Part shown: piece by piece, positions 52,508 to 60,730 of the stretch
How the letters are laid out: the number at the start of each line of letters is the position of its first letter
Numbering within the stretch: position 1 is the stretch's first letter
Source: Bacteroidales bacterium
Lineage (GTDB): Bacteria > Bacteroidota > Bacteroidia > Bacteroidales > Lentimicrobiaceae
Direction: 5' to 3'
Assembly: GCA_016705005.1 (NCBI GenBank)
Contig: JADIZB010000039.1
Coordinates: 124,001-188,000, forward strand
Length of the DNA stretch: 64,000 bases
Notes under the pieces: generated by a model
Databases searched by the model: none
Seen by the model: the letters and a program-made list of their open reading frames with translations, nothing else
What the model was told of the DNA's origin: nothing
Made by a program: the position numbers and the translations under genes

Positions 52508-52561
52508 GCCTCCAGCTTGGGACCCCGCCACCGGCGGGGCTACCAACTGAGCTACTTCCGC
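52508..52561 (-). pseudogene. Decayed tRNA-Gly copy interrupted by a GC palindrome
   Basis: Minus strand GCGGAAGTAGCTCAGTTGGTAG, the 5' half of a Gly tRNA, runs directly into the perfect palindrome CCCCGCCGGTGGCGGGG (52523-52539), then TCCCAAGCTGG with the remaining half of the anticodon arm. The T arm and 3' acceptor strand are missing. It is 13 bases upstream of the intact tRNA-Gly. Confidence 0.75.
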
Positions 52562-52572
52562 AATTACACCGG

Positions 52573-52580
52573 CAAATTTA
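52573..52580 (-). promoter_or_regulatory. -7 element for the tRNA-Gly region
   Basis: Minus strand TAAATTTG, a TAnnTTTG match, 12 bases upstream of the decayed tRNA copy. No other -7 element lies between it and the intact tRNA. A -33 TTTG is not seen. Confidence 0.45.
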
Positions 52581-52703
52581 GTAAAAGTTGAACATTGGAT
52601 CGCATGCAGGCACACATTTTTTCATTCTGCGTACACCGGTCTGATTAATTGCGTGTGAAAATCTTTTTCCGTAATTTTAACGCTCACTTAACAATTCCTC
52701 TCT

Positions 52704-53993
52704 ATGACAAAGAAGCCCCGCCTGAGTTTCTGGCAGATATGGAACATGAGCTTCGGATTTCTGGGTATCCAGTTCGGCTTTGCGCTGCAAAACGGTAACG
52801 CCTCGCGTATCCTGCTCACCTTTGGCGCCGATGTGCACCACCTGAGCTGGTTCTGGCTGGTAGCCCCCATCACCGGAATGATTATTCAGCCCATTATCGG
52901 TTACATGAGCGATCGCACCTGGAACCGTCTCGGCCGCCGCCGCCCATACTTCCTGGTTGGTGCCTTACTCACTAGTACAGCTCTGATCCTTATGCCCAAT
53001 GCCCCGCATCTGGCTTCATTTATCGCTCCGATGTTTATCGGGGGTGGATTGCTGATGATTATGGATGCCTCCATCAACATCTCCATGGAGCCCTTCAGGG
53101 CACTGGTGGCGGATAAACTGCCGGAGGAACAGCATACGCTGGGCTTCTCGGTGCAGACACTGCTGATCGGTATCGGCGCAGTCGTAGGTTCGTGGTTGCC
53201 TTATATGCTCGGCAACTGGTTTGGCGTTTCAAAGGATGCCGGTGCCGATGGCCTGGTTCCCGACAATGTTACCTACTCATTTTATTTTGGTGCATTTGTT
53301 TTGCTTTCATCCATATTATGGACCATCTTCAGTACCAGCGAATATCCACCCGATCAGCTGGAAGAAAAGGAAGAAACTGAAAAACCAAAAAAGTTTTTCA
53401 TCCCTTCCATCATGGTGAAACTGCTGCTGGTACAGTTTTTCTCGTGGTTTGCACTCTTTTCAATGTGGGTTTACACAACCCCGGCCATAGCACTAAAATA
53501 TTACGGAACTGCCGATGCCAATTCAGCGGCCTTTCAGGATGCCGGTGACTGGGTCGGGATTCTGTTCGGAATTTATAACGGTGTTTCGGCCATTATCGCG
53601 TTATCACTTCCGATCATAGCAAAAAGGCTTTCCAGAAAAGTAACCCATTCACTTGCCCTTGCCATTGGTGGGATATCTTTGCTCTCCATTTTGATTTTTA
53701 ATGATGAGAATTTCCTTATCCTCCCGATGATCGGCATCGGTATTGCCTGGGGAAGTATTCTGGCAATGCCGTATGCCATGCTGGCAAGCTCAATTCCCGC
53801 AAAACGGATGGGCATTTATATGGGGTTATTTAATATGTCCATTACCATTCCACAGATCGTCAGTGGTGTTTTCAGCGGATTGATCCTTAAGTATTTCTTT
53901 GCCGACAATCCGGTTCTCTGCATAGTTATGGCCGGTGTTTCAATGATGCTGGGCGCAGTCAGTGCCTTGTTTATCAAAGAAAAACATGTTTAA
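52704..53993 (+). CDS. Sugar transporter, GPH/SLC45-like MFS
   Basis: A 429-residue inner-membrane protein with about 12 transmembrane segments. The start SFWQIWNMSFGFLGIQFGFALQNGNASRILLTFGADV and PIIGYMSDRTWNRLGRRRPYFLVGALL (motif A) match bacterial maltose/sucrose transporters related to SLC45 and the GPH family. It probably imports a disaccharide or maltooligosaccharide with a cation. It is the first gene of the alpha-glucan module, 48 bases before malQ; no TonB receptor or SusD is next to it in the window. Confidence 0.88.
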   Translation: MTKKPRLSFWQIWNMSFGFLGIQFGFALQNGNASRILLTFGADVHHLSWFWLVAPITGMIIQPIIGYMSDRTWNRLGRRRPYFLVGALLTSTALILMPNAPHLASFIAPMFIGGGLLMIMDASINISMEPFRALVADKLPEEQHTLGFSVQTLLIGIGAVVGSWLPYMLGNWFGVSKDAGADGLVPDNVTYSFYFGAFVLLSSILWTIFSTSEYPPDQLEEKEETEKPKKFFIPSIMVKLLLVQFFSWFALFSMWVYTTPAIALKYYGTADANSAAFQDAGDWVGILFGIYNGVSAIIALSLPIIAKRLSRKVTHSLALAIGGISLLSILIFNDENFLILPMIGIGIAWGSILAMPYAMLASSIPAKRMGIYMGLFNMSITIPQIVSGVFSGLILKYFFADNPVLCIVMAGVSMMLGAVSALFIKEKHV

Positions 53994-54041
53994 CGGAATT
54001 ATGAGTTTCGGACTTTATCAATTTTAACCAATCTGTCTATT

Positions 54042-55529
54042 TTGGAACATAAACGGTACAGCGGCATCCTGCTGCATCCCACCTCGCTACCCGGTGAGTT
54101 CGGGATCGGTAACCTGGGGCCTGAATCACTGAAATTTATTGATTTCCTTGCCGAAGCCGGGCAAAGCCTCTGGCAGATCCTGCCTTTGGGTCCCACCGGT
54201 CCGGGTGACTCGCCCTACCAGAGTTTTTCAGCCTTTGCCCTGAATCCCCTGCTGATCGACCTGAACCATTTCGTAAACAAGGGCCTGATCAGTACAGGCG
54301 ACCTTGAAGAAGCACGGGTTCAGAACACCGGCAGGATTGATTATGCCTTTGTGAACAGCACCCGTTCACATATTTTCACGAAGGCCTACCGGTCATTTCT
54401 CACTTCAGCTCCCGATCAGGACAGAAAAGCCCTGGAATCATTCAACCTCAGAAACCGCTCCTGGCTCGACGATTATGCGCTATTTATGGCCATCAAGGAT
54501 TACTACGGTGGAATTGCATGGCATGAATGGCCCGCTCCTGTAAGGAAACGGGACAACAAGGCATTGAACGGTTTCAGGAAAATGCTGTCGTGGGAAACCG
54601 GCTACCACCGCTTCCTGCAGTTCGTGGTCAACTGCCAGTGGATAAATGTGAAAGCCTATGCCAACGACCGTAAGATCAAAATTGTCGGCGACATTCCGCT
54701 GTATATTTCTTTTGATAGCTCAGATGCCTGGTCAAAACCCGAAATGTTTCTGCTCGATAAGAAGCTGAAACCCATTCTTGTAGCCGGAGTACCCCCTGAC
54801 TTCTTCAGCGAAACCGGTCAGTTATGGGGAAATCCCGTCTACGACTGGGAATACCAGAAGAGAACGAATTTCCATTGGTGGGTGCAACGGATGGAATACA
54901 ACCTCGAACTTGCCGACATCATCCGGATCGATCATTTCAGGGGCCTGGCGGCTTACTGGGCTGTCCCTTACGGTGCCGAAACCGCGATTGAGGGGGAATG
55001 GTTACCAGCCCCCGGAGAAGCCTTATTCAAAGCGCTGACCAGGAAAACCGGAATGCTTCCGGTTATTGCCGAAGATCTGGGTGTTATCACCCCCGATGTT
55101 GATGAACTCCGTGATAAGTTCGGCCTTCCGGGAATGAAAATCCTGCAGTTTGGGTTCGACAAGGCAGAAGCCAATCCTTACCTTCCACATTTCTATACTC
55201 AAAATTCCATTGTTTATACCGGTACCCACGACAACGATACTGTGATGGGATGGTACCAGCTGATGGATGAGGAGGATAAAAGGAAATTCCACGAATACAG
55301 TGGTTGCGACGGCTGCGATGTACACTGGCAGATGATCAGGATGTCGATGGCTTCGGTTTCGGATTATGCCGTAATCCCGTTGCAGGATGTATTCGGACTT
55401 GGCAGTGAAGCCCGTATGAATATTCCCGGCACCCCTTACGGAAACTGGCAGTGGAGGTTTCAGGACAGTGAACTGTTGCCGGAATATAGGCAGAAATTGA
55501 GTCTGTTCTGCAGGCTTTATAACCGGTGA
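54042..55529 (+). CDS. malQ: 4-alpha-glucanotransferase (amylomaltase)
   Basis: A 495-residue GH77 enzyme that transfers alpha-1,4-glucan segments between maltooligosaccharides and releases glucose. GH77 features are present: SGILLHPTSLPGEFGIGNLGPE, the QILPLGPTGPGDSPYQSFSAF loop, the nucleophile region IRIDHFRGLAAYW, the acid/base in PVIAEDLGVITPDVDEL, and YTGTHDNDTVMGWY. The length is that of bacterial MalQ. The start is a TTG; the usual N-terminus begins there and a stop lies just upstream, so no ATG start is available. It follows the sugar transporter and precedes the convergent kinase-like genes. Confidence 0.94.
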   Translation: MEHKRYSGILLHPTSLPGEFGIGNLGPESLKFIDFLAEAGQSLWQILPLGPTGPGDSPYQSFSAFALNPLLIDLNHFVNKGLISTGDLEEARVQNTGRIDYAFVNSTRSHIFTKAYRSFLTSAPDQDRKALESFNLRNRSWLDDYALFMAIKDYYGGIAWHEWPAPVRKRDNKALNGFRKMLSWETGYHRFLQFVVNCQWINVKAYANDRKIKIVGDIPLYISFDSSDAWSKPEMFLLDKKLKPILVAGVPPDFFSETGQLWGNPVYDWEYQKRTNFHWWVQRMEYNLELADIIRIDHFRGLAAYWAVPYGAETAIEGEWLPAPGEALFKALTRKTGMLPVIAEDLGVITPDVDELRDKFGLPGMKILQFGFDKAEANPYLPHFYTQNSIVYTGTHDNDTVMGWYQLMDEEDKRKFHEYSGCDGCDVHWQMIRMSMASVSDYAVIPLQDVFGLGSEARMNIPGTPYGNWQWRFQDSELLPEYRQKLSLFCRLYNR

Positions 55530-55723
55530 TCCTTTTGAATCTGCGGATTAAATCGGTAAATGACAAGGAGACCAGGAGAGTTTGGGACAAGGAGAGACTT
55601 GTGACTGAATATGACCAAATTCAAATTTCTAAAATTTATATCGTCGATGTCCAGGCTAAGACAATGAGCTTTGAGTTTCTTCTTAATCCCAAATCATCAA
55701 TGTCTCTAAATTAAAATCCGAAA

Positions 55724-56359
55724 TCAAGCCGGCACCACCTGGTACTCCTTATTGATAAAGATGTTGGCCTTGCTTCTGAGTGACTGAACCACCTGGTGTT
55801 CACGTTCCAGCACCTGCATACGGTATTCATTCTGAGGCTCTTTGCCCCTTACTACCTGAGCCTTCTTGGTTTCATGATAAGTGAGTTCAATGAAAATACT
55901 CAGATCGATGCCCTCGGTATTGATGGCATACAAACCGTCTACTATAATCATCTCAACCCCTTTGAAATCAGTGGTCAGGTGATCAACCTGCTCAGTAACA
56001 AGGTCGATGCACGGCATGGTTGAGGTCCGATCGTTTTTGAAATCTTCAATGTTTTTATAGATGGTTTCCCAGTCATATTCGCCCAGTCCAACCGCGGTCT
56101 CAATACCGTTTTTTTTGCGCCATTCCGTTCTTTCCAGGGGATGAATGCGGTAGTAATTATCGATATGAATGGGTTTGCATATAATGCCTTCCTTGCGCAA
56201 CATCTTTGCCAGAACGTGCGAAAGTTCGGTCTTACCCGAGCCTGATTCACCGGATACAGCAATCATGAACTTATTCTTCCTGTTTTTCAGGATATACGGA
56301 AGAATTTCTTTTGCGGCATTTTCATGCTTTTCGCCAATCAGCAATACATCACCAAGCAT
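55724..56359 (-). CDS. Uridine-kinase-fold P-loop protein, canonical copy
   Basis: A 211-residue protein of the uridine kinase/phosphoribulokinase-like family. A leader of about 30 residues (LLIGEKHENAAKEILPYIL) precedes Walker A GESGSGKT (37-44). Other family parts: HIDNYYRIHPLERTEWRKK, MPCIDLVTEQVDHL and VEMIIVDGLYAI (Walker B), then HETKKAQVVRGKE. The QVVQSL helix at the C-terminus is shared with the second copy. The substrate is not necessarily uridine. Its place between malQ and the GH65 gene suggests a sugar or a regulator of glucan use. It is followed by repeats and then a second copy. Confidence 0.85.
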   Translation of the reverse strand: MLGDVLLIGEKHENAAKEILPYILKNRKNKFMIAVSGESGSGKTELSHVLAKMLRKEGIICKPIHIDNYYRIHPLERTEWRKKNGIETAVGLGEYDWETIYKNIEDFKNDRTSTMPCIDLVTEQVDHLTTDFKGVEMIIVDGLYAINTEGIDLSIFIELTYHETKKAQVVRGKEPQNEYRMQVLEREHQVVQSLRSKANIFINKEYQVVPA

Positions 56360-56466
56360 AGTTTCTGTTGTTTATGTTGAACTTGTTATAATTTCAGGGT
56401 TTCAGGCCTGCCCGCCGAAGGAGGGGTTGAAGAATTACAGGATCCGGAGTTCAGAAGGTGAAATAT

Positions 56467-56490
56467 CTAATTTCTAATTTCTAATTTCTA
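56467..56490. repeat. 7-base tandem repeat
   Basis: Three full copies of CTAATTT plus CTA, between the two kinase-like genes. Confidence 0.8.
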
Positions 56491-56522
56491 AACTGGTCCA
56501 GTGATCTGTCTGTGTATAAATC

Positions 56523-56585
56523 CGCCAATCTGCTAATCCGCTAATCTGCTAATCAGCTAATCAGCAATCAGCTAATCAGCCAATC
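56523..56585. repeat. 8-base degenerate tandem repeat
   Basis: Eight near-identical units of the form [TCA]GC[TC]AATC (CGCCAATC, TGCTAATC, CGCTAATC, TGCTAATC, AGCTAATC, AGCAATC, AGCTAATC, AGCCAATC). They end at the last base of the intergenic gap, next to the stop of the second kinase-like gene. Confidence 0.85.
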
Positions 56586-57224
56586 TCAGTAATGAAAAAT
56601 CTCACTTGCCGTATCAAAATCAAGATAAAAATCGGCCAGGGGTTTCAGCGATTGCACCACCTGGTGTTCGCGCTCCAGCACCTGCATCCTGAATTCATCC
56701 ATTTCTTCCTTGCCCGATCTTCGCTGCTCTTCCATCGTTTCGTGGTAAGTCATTTCAATGAAAACCTTCAGATTCGCATCTTCAATTTTCATAGAGTACA
56801 AACCTTCAATAATCAGAATATCAATACCCTTAAAATCAGTGGTAACATGGTCTATCTGTCCGGTAAAAAGGTCGACACAGGGAAATGTTGATTTTTCACC
56901 ACTTCTGAAGTCAATGATGTTCCTGTAAATTACATGCCATTCGTATTCCTCAAAACCGACCGATTCAATACCATGTTTTTTACGCCATTCGGTGCGTTCA
57001 AGCGGAGCGATACGATAATAGTTGTCCATATGAAGCAGTTTCACCCTCAGACCCTGCTTTTTCAGCAACCGGCCAAGCATATGGGCTACTTCACATTTCC
57101 CGGTTTCCACCTCACCTGAGATGGTAATGATGTACTTCCCCTTGCGCTCTTCCATTACTTTTTCAAGAATGGTCTGAGCCGCATTTTCGTGCTTTTTGTT
57201 CAGCAATAATATATCGTTGAGCAT
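56586..57224 (-). CDS. Uridine-kinase-fold protein, copy with altered Walker A
   Basis: A 212-residue paralogue of the gene 226 bases downstream on the same strand. Shared blocks: LLNKKHENAAQTIL, HMDNYYRIAPLERTEWRKK, FPCVDLFTGQIDHVTTDF, IDILIIEGLYSM, and VLEREHQVVQSL. Walker A reads GEVETGKC at 37-44, so the Ser/Thr that holds magnesium is Cys and the two residues before it are unusual. All other sites look intact. It may be a weak kinase, a nucleotide sensor or a regulatory partner of the canonical copy. It lies beside the GH65 fusion gene. Confidence 0.85.
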   Translation of the reverse strand: MLNDILLLNKKHENAAQTILEKVMEERKGKYIITISGEVETGKCEVAHMLGRLLKKQGLRVKLLHMDNYYRIAPLERTEWRKKHGIESVGFEEYEWHVIYRNIIDFRSGEKSTFPCVDLFTGQIDHVTTDFKGIDILIIEGLYSMKIEDANLKVFIEMTYHETMEEQRRSGKEEMDEFRMQVLEREHQVVQSLKPLADFYLDFDTASEIFHY

Positions 57225-57264
57225 AATCTTCTATTAAGATTTAGAGTGAATTGAGTACAATTAA

Positions 57265-60200
57265 TCAAAGTATTACTTTAAGTACATTGCTTTCTTCAAA
57301 CCGGTGTGTTTTTCCATTGACGGTGACACCTTCAGACGATGTCAGCTTACTTAAAGTTTCAAGTTGAATTACATCCTTTTCTACATTAAGGATGAACCGG
57401 TTACCTTTGAATGAAAAGCTGAATCTGAGCGATTTCCATGCATCCGGCAGGTTCGGGTTGATCCTGATCTGATCTCCCCTCAGGTTAAGTCCGGCATAGG
57501 CATAAATGGCGATCAGCACCGTTCCGGCCATAACCCCCAGATGAATTCCTTCGGCCGTTGTACCACCCTGAATGTCGTTGTAATCGCTGCTCAGGGCATC
57601 CTGGTAAAGTTCCCAGCTCAGTTTCCTGTCGCCGATCATATTCGCCAGCAGGGCATGCACAACCCTGCTCAGGGTCGATCCATGCGAAGTCCGGGCAAGG
57701 TAATAGGCAAGATTGTCTTTCAGATATCCGTCCTTCATCCTGTATCCAAGTTCTTCAAGAATCGCACGCACTTCAGCATCGTCCAGGTTGTAGAAAGCCA
57801 TCAGGGTATCGGCCTGCTTGGCCACTTTAAATTCGTCGGCCGATTTTCCTTCTGCCTTCAGAATGCGGTCGAGCCGGTAAATGTTACCGTATTTCTGACG
57901 ATAATAATCCCAGTCAAGTTCTTTCAGACCAAAATAGCCATCGTATTGTGAAATGATGCCTTCCGGCGAAATTACAACATTCAGTTTCCTTGAAATATCC
58001 TTCCACCGGGCAAGTTCATCATCGCCCAGGTCAAGTTTTGATCTCACAGCCCCAGCTTCATCCCCAATGAGTTCAAGCACCTTAAAGGCCTTGTCAATGG
58101 CCCAGACTACCATGATATTGGTGTATGCATTGTCGCGCAATCCGCCTTCGGTTGAACCATGGTATTGTTCATGGAATTCGTCGGGACCCATTACTTTCGA
58201 AATGCTGTAACGTCCGGTTTCAGGGTTAATTTCAGATTTTCCTGCCCAGAACCGGCAGATATCCAGGAACATTTCGGCACCGTATTTTTTAAGAAATCCG
58301 AGATCACCTGTGGTATGATAATACTCCCAGACATCGTAGGCAATGGCCAGTGAAACATGCCGCTGAAGGGAGCTGTAATCGTCACCCCATTCCCCGTTAA
58401 GCGGGTTCAGGTGCACTACCTGGGTTTCCTCCCTCCCATCGCTTCCGCTCTGCCATGGGAACATGGCACCTGTATAGCCGTATTCACGGGCGTACTCCCT
58501 GGCTTTTGGCAAGCGGTTGTAACGATACATCAGGGTTGCTTTCGCTGCTTCAGGAAGATGAATGTTGTAGAATGGCAGGATAAAAAGTTCATCCCAGAAA
58601 ATATGCCCCCTGTATGCTTCACCATGCAATCCCCGGGCAGTAAAACTGGCATCTATGGTGGCATTGTGATGCGAAGCCGATACCATCAGATGGTACAGGT
58701 GAAGCCGGATCAGCTTCTGGTCCATACGGTTACCTTCAATCTGAACATCAATTTTGTCCCACAGTCCCTTCCAGACCTTGCTGCTTTCCTGAAGAAGTTT
58801 ATCAAACCCATGGTTTGCACGGGCCGCTTCCATCGCCTTCTCCAGCGGGTCGGCAACATCGTCGGGTTTCGAGGTATAAATGGCAACGACCTTTTCCAGT
58901 TTCAACGGGGTACCCAATTCAGCCTTTACATTGAAATGCATATAAGCTTTGGCCGGATCAACCATGGCAACTCCATTTATCTTAATTTCCCTGCCATCAG
59001 AGAACAGACGGTGGTTGGCTGCTTCAGCGATGGTAATTCCTGATTGGGTAGTATCAACCGATACCCAGATCATGTTATCTCTGCTTCCCTGCTGCCTGTG
59101 TTTCAGGTGCTGCTGGTTCAGTTGTTTGTAGCGCTCAACACCATCATTGATGATGGCTCCGTTGATACCGCTGCTCAGCGTGATTTCACCGCTGTAATTC
59201 AATGGTGTAATCTGATATTGCAGCGAAGCAAGGTGTGGATCAGCCATACTTGCCATTCTTTTAGAAACAATCTCTGTTTCACGGCCCTGCGCATCTCTGA
59301 CAACAATATGACGACAGAAAACACCTGTCCTGAAGTCGAGGTGTTTTTTGAATTCAAGAAACTCCGTATGATTGAAATCGAACCATTCTCCACCGTCGAT
59401 CCTGAAATTGACGGGCAGCCAGTTCGGTACATTGACAAAATCTTCATTTTCGACCATACGGTCACCTACCTTTGATGCAAGACGGTTATACAATCCGGCG
59501 ATGTATGTTCCTGGATTGTTCACTGTATTGGAATCTGTTTCTTCCATGGCTCCGCGGGTTCCGAAATAACCATTTCCGACAGCAAGCAAGGCTTCGCGGG
59601 TGCGTTCTTTCTTTGGCTCGTAGGCATGGTAGGTAATTGACCACTGATCATCCTGCAATCCCTTACCAAACCATTCATTGATGCGTTCAATGCTGAATTC
59701 CTCAAGATCTTCCACCACAACATCAGCACCATTAAGGAGCAGCTCATGTGAATTTTCTTCTCGTGCAATTCCGATGACAAGTCCGAAAGCGCCCTTTTGG
59801 CCTGCCTGAACACCGGAAACAGCATCTTCCACGATAACGGAGCGATCATAGGAAACGCCCATATTATCGGCTGCCGTGGTAAAAATATCCGGTTCCGGTT
59901 TGCCTTTAAGCTTCAGCTCAGCTGAAACTACCCCATCGACGCGGGTTTCAAATAAATGCAGCAATCCGGCGGCTTCGAGCACCGGACCGCAGTTCTTGCT
60001 TGATGAAGCCACGCCAACCCTGATGTCCTGTGCTTTAAGTTCATGAATGAGTGAAACGGTACTTTCGTAAACTCCAACGCCATCCCTTTTCAGAATTTCA
60101 TTAAACGCGAAATCCTTACGATTTCCCAGCCCGCAGATTGTCTCCATCTCATGGGTATCAGACGGATTGCCGAAAGGAAGCTCAATGCCCCTGGACTTAA

Positions 60201-60417
60201 GAAAATCTTCCACCCCCTTATACCGGGGTTTGCCATCCACAAAAGGAAGATAATCACCGGTATGCGTAAATTCCTGAAATGGTACACCTTGTTTTGCAGC
60301 CCTGTCTTTGAGAAAATCATCAAACATTTTTTTCCAGGCAGTGCTGTGAACAAGGGCAGTCTTGGTAATTACCCCATCAAGGTCGAAAATGACGGCATCA
60401 AAGTGGTTTCTATGCAT
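57265..60417 (-). CDS. Fused beta-phosphoglucomutase and GH65 disaccharide phosphorylase
   Basis: A bifunctional protein of 1050 residues. Residues about 1-250 form a HAD beta-phosphoglucomutase: nucleophile AVIFDLDGVI (7-16), VGVASSSKNC, KPEPDIFTTAA and VIVEDAVSGVQAG. From about 275 to the end it is a GH65 phosphorylase: HVxWDELF-type RGHIFWDELFILPF, the putative general acid MGPDEFHE (Glu near 747), the phosphate-site region SHGSTLSRVVHALLA and TAEGIHLGVMAG. Together: disaccharide (maltose, trehalose or kojibiose) plus phosphate gives glucose and beta-glucose-1-phosphate, then glucose-6-phosphate. No signal peptide, so cytoplasmic. The start is the ATG before HRNHFDAVIF; an upstream in-frame ATG reads through repeats. 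Confidence 0.9.
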   Translation of the reverse strand: MHRNHFDAVIFDLDGVITKTALVHSTAWKKMFDDFLKDRAAKQGVPFQEFTHTGDYLPFVDGKPRYKGVEDFLKSRGIELPFGNPSDTHEMETICGLGNRKDFAFNEILKRDGVGVYESTVSLIHELKAQDIRVGVASSSKNCGPVLEAAGLLHLFETRVDGVVSAELKLKGKPEPDIFTTAADNMGVSYDRSVIVEDAVSGVQAGQKGAFGLVIGIAREENSHELLLNGADVVVEDLEEFSIERINEWFGKGLQDDQWSITYHAYEPKKERTREALLAVGNGYFGTRGAMEETDSNTVNNPGTYIAGLYNRLASKVGDRMVENEDFVNVPNWLPVNFRIDGGEWFDFNHTEFLEFKKHLDFRTGVFCRHIVVRDAQGRETEIVSKRMASMADPHLASLQYQITPLNYSGEITLSSGINGAIINDGVERYKQLNQQHLKHRQQGSRDNMIWVSVDTTQSGITIAEAANHRLFSDGREIKINGVAMVDPAKAYMHFNVKAELGTPLKLEKVVAIYTSKPDDVADPLEKAMEAARANHGFDKLLQESSKVWKGLWDKIDVQIEGNRMDQKLIRLHLYHLMVSASHHNATIDASFTARGLHGEAYRGHIFWDELFILPFYNIHLPEAAKATLMYRYNRLPKAREYAREYGYTGAMFPWQSGSDGREETQVVHLNPLNGEWGDDYSSLQRHVSLAIAYDVWEYYHTTGDLGFLKKYGAEMFLDICRFWAGKSEINPETGRYSISKVMGPDEFHEQYHGSTEGGLRDNAYTNIMVVWAIDKAFKVLELIGDEAGAVRSKLDLGDDELARWKDISRKLNVVISPEGIISQYDGYFGLKELDWDYYRQKYGNIYRLDRILKAEGKSADEFKVAKQADTLMAFYNLDDAEVRAILEELGYRMKDGYLKDNLAYYLARTSHGSTLSRVVHALLANMIGDRKLSWELYQDALSSDYNDIQGGTTAEGIHLGVMAGTVLIAIYAYAGLNLRGDQIRINPNLPDAWKSLRFSFSFKGNRFILNVEKDVIQLETLSKLTSSEGVTVNGKTHRFEESNVLKVIL

Positions 60418-60730
60418 AAGTATCTGATTATGTGTATTTTCTATATTTTCAATTAGGCAAAGCAAAGATAAGGAATAACTGACATCGTAGCGACGGGCCT
60501 GGTAAAAATATGTTGTGAGGCTTTCAATAAACAATTTCGGATTTCGGGCACTTGCCCCGCCAAGGACGGTGGGATTGAGGATTTCGGATTTGGGATTGCG
60601 GATTGCGGATTTTAGATTGCGGACCAGCATGATGGTTTAACCGCAGAATGATGGCTGGCAGGTTTGCAAAGTCATGATTGTATCGACTCTGATTGAGGAT
60701 ACTAAGAAATAATGCCTGATGAATATCGGT
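60418..60730. other. Intergenic repeat-rich region
   Basis: About 310 bases. At 60536-60622 is a run of degenerate GGATTTC/GGATTGC units, broken by a GC palindrome-like CCCCGCCAAGGACGGTGGG (60555-60573). In reverse frame the run reads as RNPKSEI-like peptides, which is not a gene. Confidence 0.7.

Noticed and set aside
52508..52561. Second functional tRNA-Gly
   Set aside because: The 5' half is good but the anticodon arm is replaced by a GC palindrome and the T arm and 3' strand are missing.
56523..56585. CRISPR-like array
   Set aside because: Units are contiguous 8-mers with no spacers, and there are no cas genes.
58357..59043. Plus-strand open frame of 228 residues
   Set aside because: It lies entirely within the GH65 fusion gene on the other strand; its composition (Cys- and Phe-rich, no motif) is that of an antisense shadow of a well-supported gene.
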